Shown here: piece after piece, positions 31,564-42,265 of the stretch | Layout of the letters: each line of letters begins with the position of its first letter | Position numbering within the stretch: the stretch's first letter is position 1 | Source of the DNA: Immersiella caudata | Taxonomy: Eukaryota > Ascomycota > Sordariomycetes > Sordariales > Lasiosphaeriaceae | NCBI GenBank assembly: GCA_030512335.1 | Contig: JAULSU010000001.1 | Location: forward strand, 2,852,001 to 2,916,000 | Length of the DNA: 64,000 bases | Direction: 5' to 3' | Translations under genes and position numbers: made by a program | The notes under the pieces: generated by a model | What the model saw: the letters and a program-made list of their open reading frames with translations, nothing else | What the model was told of the DNA's origin: nothing | Databases searched by the model: none

Positions 31564-32141
31564 GATGGACGAGAGTGGATGCCTCTGCGTTCTTTCTGGC
31601 TTCATCCGCGAATATACCAGTCATGTGGATATGGGAACATTGGAAATACTTCCAAAGGGTACTTACTGGCAGTGGAAATAATCAGCAATGTTGCTTGGAC
31701 ACTTCGGGTGTTCGACGGACGCGATGATTCAGCTTTTTCGGTTTGCATTGGTAAGGGGTTCTGGGGTTACTTCTTGCATCGCCTGGCAGGGGCTGTCAAG
31801 GCGGGCTCAGGCTCTGGGGCGTTTTCTGCATTTTCGGCTCGAAAGTAGGCATCCCGGGTCCGACATCTGATCGACACCCCCTTGGTACTTGTATTAAAAG
31901 GATGGTCCGGTATTCTTTTCGTCGTCTTCTTTCTCCTGAGGCGGCGATGGGCCGTCCCGGCCCGGCAGGCAAACAACAATACTTCTGTACAAAAGCATTC
32001 TAGACAGTAGCTCGTTCTTCCCTGGCATTTGGCAACATGCGAGGGATGTCAATCGCCTACGAATAGAGAGACTCTGATTGTTGCTCTCTCGTGATGTAAC
32101 ATTTTGCCCATGGTTCTGTGAACTGGATACACTGCTCACCC
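31564..32141. other. convergent 3' intergenic region
   Basis: 578 bp between the zinc-finger gene and the cyclophilin gene. No gene is seen. Confidence 0.4.
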
Positions 32142-32874
32142 CTACTCATCATCACCTAGCACCTTTGCCTTCACTATCTTGATCTCAGTCTGGGGCCTGT
32201 CGTCAGGTGCCGTCGGCGCCAAGCCCATCCGCTTCACCACGCCCATCTGTGGCAAATATCAGCTCATTATCTCCCTTTTGGGGAATTTCCTCTTGTCTCA
32301 GAAGCATCGAGGGCGTTTTTGCTCCTGAAACCACAGAAAAGAGACGAAAGGGGAAGATCACTCCAGTTTCCACTTACGCCGCTCTTGACCCGTCCGAAGA
32401 TTGTATGCTTCCCGTCCAACCATGGCGTTGGCGCCAGAGTGAGAAAGAACTGACTCCCGTTCGTATTTGGCCCCGCGTTCGCCATGCTGAGAATTCCCGC
32501 TCCCGTGTCTATCCATCATCAGCCCTCATACTTCAAAACTGTAGTGATTCCAATGAAAACTTACGCTTCAACCCGGGGTGAATCTCATCTTCGAACTTCT
32601 CCCCGTAGATACTCGTCCCGCCGCGCCCTGTACCCGTCGGATCGCCGCCCTGGACCATGAAATCGCGGATCACGCGGTGGAAGATGACGTTGTCGTAGTA
32701 CCCGCGCTGTGCGAGGGTTGCGAAGTTTTTGCAGGTTTTGGGAGCGTGCTGGTTGTAGAGCTCTACGACGATTGTCCCCTGGGGGAAGGAGGGAGATTAG
32801 CGGGCTTTTGACTGCAAGGGAAATGCGAAGGGCTGGTTTACCATGGAGGTGTCGAGTTGGACGTCGGTTGCCAT
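32142..32874 (-). CDS. PPIL1-type cyclophilin, peptidyl-prolyl isomerase
   Basis: Four exons, 32874-32842, 32778-32565, 32508-32378 and 32246-32142, give 160 residues. Donors are GTAAAC and two GTAAGT; every join restores the cyclophilin frame. The fold is complete: GTIVVELYNQHAPKTCKNF, then FHRVIRDFMVQGGDPTGTGR with the catalytic Arg and the Phe-Met-Gln triplet, then MANAGPNTNGSQFFLTL, PWLDGKHTIFGRV and the C-terminal VVKRMG. The short loop pattern and length fit the PPIL1/CypE-like group, which in animals joins the spliceosome through SKIP/Prp45. It catalyses cis-trans isomerisation at Xaa-Pro bonds and would be cyclosporin-sensitive in most members. Four exons in 160 codons make it the most intron-dense gene in the window. 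Confidence 0.94.
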
Positions 32875-33611
32875 TTTGTGAGCTTGTGGGTGAAATAAGG
32901 TGTGGCGGTGAAGATGTCAAGTTGGACTGGATGAAACTATTGTGTGCGGGTGAGGATTCTCTGTTCAGTTGGCAGGAGGCTTGGTGACGAGAGAGCTGGC
33001 TGATGTTGTGGTGTCGTTCGAGTATTGAGCGTGTGAGTAAAGCGTCAGGCAGGTCTATTTGAGGTTGAGGTCTGAGAGCACAGTGCGGATACGAGCTGAA
33101 TGGTTAGACTCTGGGCAAACCTAGCCGTACGTGTACTGTGTAGTGATCGCTTGACAACCACAGTTGCTGATGCTGGTGATGCACTCAGAAAACTCACTGA
33201 TATTGTTTCAGAAACACTCGGTAGGCTTCGTAGTCAAGTATACGTAAGTTAGGGAGCGAAATGTGATATGTGTGGTAGACTCAGGCCACCGAAAACCATC
33301 GAAAGGGGCACACCGACAAACATCTTGACGTGTCCGCTGACTCTGTGATGGCGAGGTAACACGGATATCTGCTAGCGACCACTTTCAGCATTTGGCTGGC
33401 ATTCGGATTGTTATTCAGTACCTACGGAGGGTAGACACCTGAAGCACATCACCCCAACAATGCATAAACAGAGCATCATCGAAGGTTTGATACAGGTAGC
33501 TAGGATAGAGTGGTGGCCACTGGTGGCCCTTGCAACCAAGTTCGTATTACATATTGCCTTCCATCCCCTTCAGGTCAATCCGACACACGTTTCCTACACA
33601 AGCATACCTCT
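32875..33611. other. intergenic region
   Basis: 737 bp between two minus-strand genes: cyclophilin promoter and CFEM gene 3' flank. No gene is seen. Confidence 0.4.
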
Positions 33612-34253
33612 TTAAAGCGCAACAACAGCACCCAGGAGCGCCATCACTAGGCCAGCTCCAAACCCGTTTTGTGTGGAGCCCTTATTGGCGCTCGGCGGCT
33701 TTGTAGTCGACGTAGCCCTACTCGTCGTCGCAGACGGAGGCGCGCGGGTCGTGGTCCTAGCAACAGACGCCGCGCCGGCCGTTGATGTGGTTCCAGCATT
33801 CGTGGTCCCACCAGAGGTGGCAGTCACCGACGTAACTGTTGAGTTGCCCACAGGCGTGGTGATGACGATGGAGCTCGAACTCGCACCGGTTCCCGAAGCA
33901 GAAGACGCTGTCAAGGTGGCGGTAGCGCTGACAGCGGCACAGGCGGCTTCACCGGCGCTTTGGGCTTGAGCGAGGTCGCTTGCTGCTGTGCAAGCCACGA
34001 TGAGACAGCCGACGACGTTGGCGGCAATGACTGCTTTGGTGGGACCGCATTGGCAGGCAACATCGGTAGGGGCACAGCCGGCGGCGTTGATGGCGGAAGA
34101 GAGGCAGGAGGTCTAGGGCTATTAGCTTTGCAGATTGGGAATACATCTCGTGCACGAATCGTAGCAGGTGTAACGTACAGCGCAAGCTGGCTGACCAACA
34201 AGGTTCTGGGCAAGGGCACCCGCGGCTGTGGATAAGAAGATGGCGAGCTTCAT
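33612..34253 (-). CDS. CFEM-domain GPI-anchored protein
   Basis: Two exons, 34253-34179 and 34112-33612, give 191 residues. The 66-bp intron (GTACGT...CCCTAG) lies inside the CFEM domain. The start at 34253 opens a signal peptide (MKLAIFLSTAAGALAQ). The eight-cysteine CFEM pattern is readable: QPACA, TSCLSSAINAAGC, PTDVACQCGPTK, VVGCLIVAC and GEAAC, with the Asp (PTDVAC) that in yeast CFEM proteins ligates haem iron. A Ser/Thr/Ala-rich stalk of about 90 residues follows, then a small-residue site and hydrophobic tail (FGAGLVMALLGAVVAL), a GPI signal. CFEM proteins serve in haem/iron capture, cell-wall structure or plant interaction. Which applies here cannot be read. The stalk is Thr-rich (TTTRAPPSATTSRATSTTK), so heavy O-mannosylation is likely. 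Confidence 0.9.
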
Positions 34254-35289
34254 CTTGAAATGTAGGTAGGTATGGGATGAAACTGCTGTGAGGAGTGTGT
34301 TGAGGTTAGTTTGGCACCGGACGGTGTCAAGGATTAAGGCACGCAGGTTGGAGATGTTCAAGTTCCGGTAGGTAGGGAGGACGGCAGTTGGCCTTTGAGA
34401 TCTTCTGAAAAAGATTCAAGGAGGCTTCTGGCAAACACTGGGAGGAAGGAACGACTGAGCTTTATTTCGGTTGTTTGCAGGGAAGGACCGAATCCACGGG
34501 CACCCTCCCGAGGAACTCTCACCCGAGGAATTGGAATGGATTCTCAGTGTTTGTAAGTCCAAGCGCCACCCGGAATGGACTCGCTGATGTGTTACGACTA
34601 CGAAAAGAAGAGGAATGTTTAAACTTGCCCTGGCCCAGTCCTAATTGTAACCGCATATTTTCAAGTTTTCCATTGGTGGTTTCGAAACACAAACGCTCAC
34701 TGTTGACATAATCATTCACCATTTTCTCGGCTCTCCAGTGCGATGGTGGCGGCAGATGGGCACCTAGCATGACAAACAACGATGCAACTAGAACGAACAA
34801 TGTACCTTCTTCGGGCTCAATGGTGGTGGCTGATCCGAATTCCAGAACTGAGCCCAGACTGTCAATAACAGACAACAAAGCACAGACGTTCCTAGATCGC
34901 TATGAGGCTGAAAGCTGGGACATTGGTTCCCCGGGAGATGTTAGGAAATACATAGCGGATGAGACATGCCTCGTGGTAAGTATTGTGGGTGGCTGAGACA
35001 ACCGGGTATCACCATTCCAGTCAAAAGTGGGACTGCGTAACGGGCAACGAGACAGGCAACCACCATGCTGCAGGTATACCGGAAAACACTATAGAATTCA
35101 ATGCGATATTTAGGCCAAGAATGATCGATTCTAAGTGTATGGCAGGGCTCGGGAGCTCTACTTGCCGTCTCTTGCTGGCCCATTTCCTCGTATTATCCTA
35201 GGAACACAACGCACCCTTAGCTCCGTCGACTCCATGAGGTTGAAATATGCAACACTCCGCCACCCCACCAGCGATGACAGTAGACAAGA
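34254..35289. other. intergenic region
   Basis: About 1 kb between the CFEM gene start and the Osh1 gene stop. No gene is seen. Confidence 0.4.
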
Positions 35290-38200
35290 TCAGAAGATCG
35301 GCTCTAGTCCGTCCCAGACGCTTGGATCACCGTTGGGACCGGCCTTGGCACGCTTCTCCCAATACTTTCCGTTGAACTTCCAGTATTCCTTGCCTGTGAT
35401 CTCGCATCTTTCCCGGGTGAACCACGCGGGAGCAAACTCCTCCCCCTTTGATTCACGTTCTCGGCGGCGTGCACGCTGTCCTTCTTCGAGCCTATTCTTC
35501 TCTGTCGCCGCGAAGTCGTATTCACCGTCCTCCATGGCGCGCTGGTCCGGCCGAAGTCGCGAGTCTGTCGGCGCAATCCACGGCCGAAGGTTGTCATCGA
35601 GATGGTTGAATGTGACCGCGAATGGCGTCAGGTTGAAAGGGATACCAGCTGGGCGCTCGTTCGCTTGCCAGATCAAGAACGCTCGGGTTGGGTCGTTGAT
35701 GTTGCCCTGGTGACCGGAGTCGTCTGCGGGTTCCCCGACAGCGGCTTCGTACCCTGGAGTCAAACGGGCGTAGATCTTTGAGTTCCATCGCCCGCCGAGG
35801 CTCACACGCACCCGCCCATTCGCATCGAGGATCTTGCCAGTCACATGGTAGGCGCTCGATGCCTTCCAACCCCGAGCTTTGAATTCGAGCTGGCACACCT
35901 CGCCGGTGTTCCAGTTCTTGATCTCCATTGGCCCGTAGTTGTCGACAACGGGATTTCCCGTGATAATTCCAACAACCGTAGACGTGCACTTCTTCCAGCT
36001 GTAAAGCTCCTCTGCGCCCCCAGCAGTCGGACGAAGCCTAACGAACCATGTCCCAAGATGCTCAATGTCGAAGGCACGGCCGTAGAACTTCGACTTGACC
36101 GCTGACTCGCCGTAATATGTCCACTTTGGCGACTCGGCCCAGGCTGCACCAACGGGAGGATGATGGCTCACTTGTTCAATGAAGAAGCGGTAGTTCTTGT
36201 CTGGCCTCACATACTCGAAAGTCTCTCCGAGCAAGGGGTTGAACGGCTTGGCAACACGACCGATTGAGGAGGCGAATTCACTTGCAGAAAACGCGGCGAC
36301 GTAGATCATCCGTTCGATGGAATCTGTCCGATCGGCCGCAAGATCCAGCAAATCGGAGTACTCCATATCCTCGCAACAGCGGTAAAGAAGTGATGTGGGC
36401 TCGTTGAAGGAGACCGGCAGCGTCATCTTGGTCATGTCTTTTCCAACCATCGACTTCAGGATACCCTGCAGAGCAACGTTAGCAGTGCACATCACGCGCA
36501 AACAAAGTAAAACGTACCCAAAGCGAGATTTTAGGCCGGTCGTCAGCGTCCAACTTCAGTCTCTTCCTGGCCCCTCCCTCGTAACCCTTGAACGAGTCAC
36601 TGATATCGTAAGCATCGGAAATAACCAGCTGTTGCTTCTCCTGAGAGGCAGAAAGCTCTGACGGGGGCATTTGAGAGACCTCAACCTCGCCAGCGTCAAC
36701 CGCATCAAAGAACTCCTCTTCATCGGATTCAGAGTCCGAGATTTCCGCGGCAACCTTTGTCATCACCGTCTGGCGTCTACTAAGGCTTAGAACAGGTGAC
36801 TTCTGGCCCACGGTTTCATCGGGCACCTCCTCCTCAGCAGCATCCTCAGGAGCTTCAGCAGGTGCCTGGCTGCTACTTTCCACCAAACCGGTTTCAATAG
36901 CCTCCCTGAGAATCCGTTTGGTTGCCTTTCTCTTCAGCTCAGACTCGCCAACGCGGGCCTCTAGGGCCTCCTGTTCCTTGGCGACCTGCGCCATGCTCTC
37001 CTCCCACATCCGCCGCATCTCACTTTCTCTGTCGAGCCGATACTGCCAGTAGGCATCTCGGTCCCTAGAAATACGGAGGAGATCACCGATGAGCCCAGTT
37101 AGAGAGCGAATGGCAGCGTCGTATGTCGTGAGGGCCTGCGACGCCTTCGGGTCTGACAGGGGTAGGGATGGATTCCTGGCAGCCTCCGCGAGCAGGGCAG
37201 ATGTGACGGTAGCCATTGTATCAAGCTGCAGCTTTGCGGACTGAGCAGTGATATTGAACGCGTCCTTGTTCGCTACAGGGGCGTCCTGTCCGCTCGACCC
37301 CTCGCCATAATCATCGTCGTCATCGATTTCACCCGGACTCCCACCAATACCCTCCCCTCTGTCGGCCTCTGTGCCTGCATCAACAAAGTCCTCATCATCG
37401 TTACTACCGGTTGTGCTGGCGGCAAAGGAGACCTTGTGAGACATTCTATTGGCCGAATGGAGCCGAGAAAGTTGGAAGCTGTTCCTTTTGCTGTTCTCCG
37501 CCAGACTAGCGCTCTCGCTCTGAGGCTCAGACGCAGCTTGAGTATGTTCGGCCTTTGCCTGCTTCAAGAGCTCGGCATTGCGGGCGCGCTGCTTCTCCTC
37601 CTCCTTTGCCTGATCCTTGGTCCACTGGATCGAGTTGTTCAGGGCCCAAAACCAGCGCTTCGCCTCAACTTCGTGGTTCGCCTTCAGAGTGTACTTGACC
37701 GACGACTTCCCTATAATCTCAAACTTTGTCTTCTCATCGGCGCTCATGTGAAGTTTAGCGATGCGCATGTTGATGGCGCCCCGGCAGGCGGATCCTGCGT
37801 CATCCTGGTGTTTGTAGTAGCTCAAAACGCCGTCTTCAAGAACGAACCACCTCAGCTGGTAACCTTTCCTGTAGTTGGTCCACTTTTTGAGGTATCCTTT
37901 CATCTCGCGAGCCTCTCTCCCGGCAAGAGGGTCGCCGGGTGTGGACGTTGTTGCACCCTGGGAGGTGGAACCTAGAACGGCCTTCTCCTGAATGCCTCTT
38001 TGGGCTGCGACTGCTGCCGGAGACTTCTTCAACATGGCGCGGGTGATCTCATCTTTCGTGAAGTCTTGTGGCAGTTTCCCCTTGCGATCCCGGCGGAAGG
38101 GATCAGCGCCGTGCAGCAACAATACTTGAATGAGGCGGGTGTTCTTGCGCCTGGCTGCCTCATGAAGAAGGGTGCCACCAACCTGTACGGTAACAGGGTC

Positions 38201-39052
38201 CGAGGCAAACTCTGTGCTGTTTATGTCCAATACAGTCTTGAAACGTGGTTCCTCCAGCACCTGTTCCAGTGTCTTGAAATCCCCGTGGAGGATCAGATCC
38301 TGAACCTGCCTAATCTTGTTCTCGGCAAAGAGAGACCGGGATAGCTGCAGCTGTTGGAATATCTCCGGGTTACGGGCGAGGTCTATCGGAAGGCGGCCGT
38401 GTGCGTTGGCAATGGCATCGTTGATCTCCTTGTTCTCCAAGAGGAGGCGCACCACCTGACTTCTTCCCTGAGCGGCCGCAATGTGAAGTGGCGTGTTGCC
38501 GTCCTTATCCCGAGCATTGATATCGAGGGAGCCGGCGCCGTCTGACAAGACATATTCTACCACTGGCTGCTCGGCACACTGGATAGCCAGGTGGAGGATC
38601 GTGGTATCTTCAAGGGTGCCGTTCTGAGTAGAGAAAGACGAGGTACTTGCTCGTGGGCCATTGTCGGTACCCTCACGGATAGCCCTTGATATCGATGCAG
38701 TGTCGCCGCTACGCAGAGCTTCAACGATGCGGAATTTCTTCACCGACGACTCAAGCGATACACCCTTGTCGGTAAGGTTCGTGGCCGTTTTGGCGCCCCC
38801 GACGGACGGTGAGTGCTGTGACGGCGCACGACCCAAGGCGCTACCAGCAGTAGATAGCCGAGAGCTGTGACTTCTGACCGGTTGCGAGGGACCGGCGGCC
38901 AGTGAACCTTGTGAAGCGGCGTTCGCCGAGTTGGGCGCTAAAGGAGACGAGGCATAGGCCGGCTGGGAGGTGCTATCCTCCTCGTCGCTCGCTCCCTTGT
39001 TGCGCTTCAGCAGAGACAAGGTCGATTTCGTGCGCCGGTGGGAACTGAACAT
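35290..39052 (-). CDS. osh1: oxysterol-binding protein homologue, Osh1 type (ankyrin, PH, FFAT, ORD)
   Basis: Two exons, 39052-36518 and 36465-35290, give 1236 residues. The 52-bp intron (GTACGT...CTGCAG) joins PKISLW to GILKSMVGKDMTKMTLP, the lid region of the sterol domain. Order of modules: Ser-rich N-terminus; ankyrin repeats about 150-330 (GNTPLHIAAAQGRSQVVRLL); PH domain about 382-480 (GYLKKWTNYRKGYQLRWFVL); a charged coiled linker; a FFAT-like motif EEEFFDAVDAGE near 776-787; and the OSBP-related domain from about 840 with the signature EQVSHHPP near 941-948. Osh1-type proteins bridge ER and Golgi or vacuole, binding ER VAP proteins through FFAT and PI4P through PH, and exchange sterol for PI4P. 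Length and order match yeast Osh1/Swh1 (about 1190). The short FFAT acidic tract is intact. Confidence 0.95.
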
Positions 39053-40231
39053 CGCGGTGGTTAGCCAGCGCTGCTCATGACAACATCAACATTCAGCATC
39101 GAGGGGGCGCGCAGGTGGCAGGCCAGCGGAGGGCGACAGCACACCAGCTCGGAGGGGTATCGCTGCCTGTCTTCCCCAAATGGCCCCATCCAGAGCCAGG
39201 GGTTGACGGAGCACTGCACAGTGCTTTGAATTGCTTTGTTGCCGCCCCATGAACAAGGAAGCGGGTGTTGGGATGCGTACCTCTCCCCCGCCTCAGACAT
39301 GGTTGGAGATACGAGCTTGGGGAACTGAGGCGGTCAAACACAGATACAGCTTGCTCAGGGGCGCAAATGGGCTGCGAAACTGCTGGAGTCGAATTTCTGG
39401 TAAAAGGATCTATATCGGAGACGCAGGGCGGAGGGGCGACGAGGGGTTTGTGTGGACTCGCGGACTCGTTGCAGGTCGTCGGGACTCAAAGCCAGCATGG
39501 CCCCATCGCATCCCTGGAGCGTGCGGGTCGGGAAGAAATGACGTTGTGAGCCTCAGGGCAATCACTCGCTTCGCTGCACACGTGTGGGGCCAGATGATTG
39601 GCGTTTAGCCCCTCGTTCTCCAGCTGACCAGTGAGACACAGAGATGCCAATAGCGGGGCAGAACGTTGAGGGGAGACCGAGACCTTTCGACCTGGCTGGT
39701 CCCTGGCTCAACTCCGGAGAACAGCTGGAGGGTCCTAACCAGACGGAATTCATGATAGCTGACTCGATGTGGGCGAACGGCGCCGGGCTCAAAAGGACTG
39801 ACCCGGCCCAGGGTAAATGGTCCTTTTTTTTTCTTCTTCCAAACGAGTTGTAGCGCGACGAAGCGAAGGGCGCAGGTCGACGGTCCAATTCCCATCGGCT
39901 CTTTCCGTCGGGCCAACGCTGCCGATCAACTCGGACGTAATCCCAACCGCGAACCTCGGCAATCCATTTGGTCTGGGGTCTGTTCCGCCTCAGTCGACGG
40001 CGTCTTGGGCCAGGCATTGCTGGCCTTCTCGAATAAAAACAGGGCTATGGAAGGGTGTACTCACTGACATTGCTTCGCATTTCTCTGTTTTCCAATTCCA
40101 CGTACCCGGGTCCGCGGCTGTCGGGTCAAACGCAACCTCTCAATCTGCCCAGTCACTGTTGCGCAACAGTTGCATATCTGCTCCCTCCCTTACACACAAC
40201 TCCAATTCGCTGCGTCCACAACTTAATCACG
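39053..40231. other. divergent promoter region osh1/thioesterase
   Basis: 1.18 kb between divergent starts. Only short, motif-free ORFs. Confidence 0.4.
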
Positions 40232-41427
40232 ATGGCGGATCAAAGACCAACGCTTCTCCGCCAACCACCTCCAGACCCCACCAAGGCACCCATCGAGAAT
40301 GTGCTGGAGGTGACCGAACTGGCTGTCCTGGGTCCTGTGAGTACCAAACTGCTCGCGTAGCATCGTACACGCCAAGCGCGTCAGTGAGATGAAAGCGCAT
40401 TCTGATGTCACCCGCAGAACATCTTCACCAACACGCGCAAGCCTTGGCACCCACCAGGTGCCCGTGGTATCTATGGAGGCAGTGTTATCGCCATGTGCCT
40501 GGCCGCAGGCCAGCGCACCGTCCCGGAGGATTTTGCTGTCCACTCTTGCCACTGCTACTTTCTCCTCGCCGGTTCCAGTGAGCTCCCCATCCTCTTTCAC
40601 GTGGAAAAGGTCCGCGATGGCCGTTCCTTCGCGACGCGCACCGTGCAAGCCCGCCAAAAGGGTCGCTGCATCTTCACCACCACCATCTCCTTCGTCCGTC
40701 AAAATTCCAGCGGCCCCCCTGACCGCCAGGTCTCTCATGCCTCGCCGATGCCCCTTGGCGACGACGGCAAGCCCCTAGTCCCACCCCCAGATGACTTCGC
40801 CAACGAGCCGGAACTCCTCAACCAGGGCCCCTTCCAAGGCCACCGGATAGAAGTCCTCAACAAAGATACCCCCCACGCCCACAGCAAGAAGACTCGCCAA
40901 TGGGTGCGAGCTCGTGGAAAAATCACCGGCGGCCAGCAGGAGCATCTCAACGCCCTAGCCTACGTCTCCGACAGCTACTTCATCGGCACCATTGGCCGAA
41001 TTCATCGACTGTGGCGCTTCCCCTTCCGACCAGAGGACATTCCCAAGCTCCCCGAGGACGTGCAGAAACGCGTGCGGATGCTGAATGATTGGGAAGGCAT
41101 GGGCGATCCAGACGATATGGCAGACCGCCCCGAGATTGGCATGATGGTCAGCTTGGACCACACCATCTACTTTCACGAACCGTGGAAGGTACGTGCCGAT
41201 GAGTGGATGCTGAATGAGATGGAGAGTCCCTGGTCTGGCGACGGCAGAGGTGTTGTAATCCAAAAGATCTTCAGTAAAGACGGCACGTTGCTGGCAACGT
41301 GTATGCAAGAGGTGAAAATTCCACACGTCACTCCTCGTGAGATTCTATGGGATTGCTAACATTATCGCAGGGCGTGGTCCGACTGAAGGATTTGCCAAGC
41401 GTAGAAAGCAAGGAGTCGAAGCTGTAG
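40232..41427 (+). CDS. tes1: acyl-CoA thioesterase II (TesB/Tes1 type) with C-terminal PTS1
   Basis: Three exons, 40232-40336, 40418-41311 and 41371-41427, give 351 residues. The double-hotdog TesB fold is complete: GGSVIAMCLAAGQRTVP in the first half; in the second, VSLDHTIYFHEPWK with the catalytic Asp, the SPWSGDGRG turn and MQEGVVRLK with the catalytic Gln. The last intron (59 bp; donor GTGAAA, branch GCTAAC, acceptor TCGCAG) separates MQE from GVVRLK; splicing is required both for the conserved strand and for the final Ser-Lys-Leu. SKL is a canonical type 1 peroxisomal signal, so the enzyme should hydrolyse acyl-CoAs in peroxisomes and support beta-oxidation, as yeast Tes1 does. Reading through the intron stops at a TAA inside the branch-point sequence, giving a 345-residue form without SKL. 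Confidence 0.93.
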
Positions 41428-42265
41428 ATAAAAGCCTATATCTATACTCATGTGTTTCCATCTATATCCGCATCATGGCGTATGGGCCTTGGACAGGATT
41501 GTTTTTAGTACTACCTGTACTAGTAGTTCAATAGCAAAATAATCAATATCACGCCTCTTCGGGAAGAATACGAGGAGATGGGGCTGTTTCTTGCAAGAGA
41601 GGTTTTCACACACCCGGACATCAAGCGTGCCGAGCCTCCTTGATGTCGGATACTACGTAACGCTTACCAGAGTCATCATACGAGGGCCAACACAGACAAA
41701 CAAAAGTATCTGAAGCAGGGCCATATATCTATCTCATGTTGCGCGTAAACAAGTGATAAAGTGTCAATTACGAAGACCCCCGAAGCAGGGGATCATATTG
41801 CCTCATGAGCAGGAGATCCTTAGCGCCTTGCCATGCGACGCTGAAATGCATGTTGCTGTGCTTTGCCGGGCCTGTTGGACCCGGATTATTCGAGTTCCTC
41901 CTCTTGACTTCTATCGATTTCATCGCCTATCTTCTCCCCATGTCCATAAAATATGATACACCTGCGCCCTTTACCAAAATGGCGGGTATCATATTCATAC
42001 TCCTACAATCCTCTCTTCTCTTCCTGTGACGCTCATACCACTGTAGTGGCCGTCGGTTTTTGTTCTAGCGAGAGCCAAGCAGGGTAGGTCACCCCAACGG
42101 CAGTGCAACTGCCCAAATCTTGCCAAGGTAGTAGAAAGCGCCCAAGTCAAACCAATGCATCGAATCTAAAGAGGAGAAAGATCGATATAATCTACTGTCG
42201 GGACGGGGATGAGCCAAGTAGAGGCGTGGGTTGGTATCAACCCCGGGCAGGGGTTGTTCAGGGGA
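41428..42265. other. convergent 3' intergenic region
   Basis: 838 bp between the thioesterase stop and the stop of the Red1-like gene. AT-richer than surroundings. No gene is seen. Confidence 0.4.

Noticed and set aside
37436..37975. 179-residue ORF antisense to the Osh1 gene
   Set aside because: It mirrors the strongly coding opposite strand and has no domain. Antisense ORFs of this size are expected in GC-rich coding DNA.
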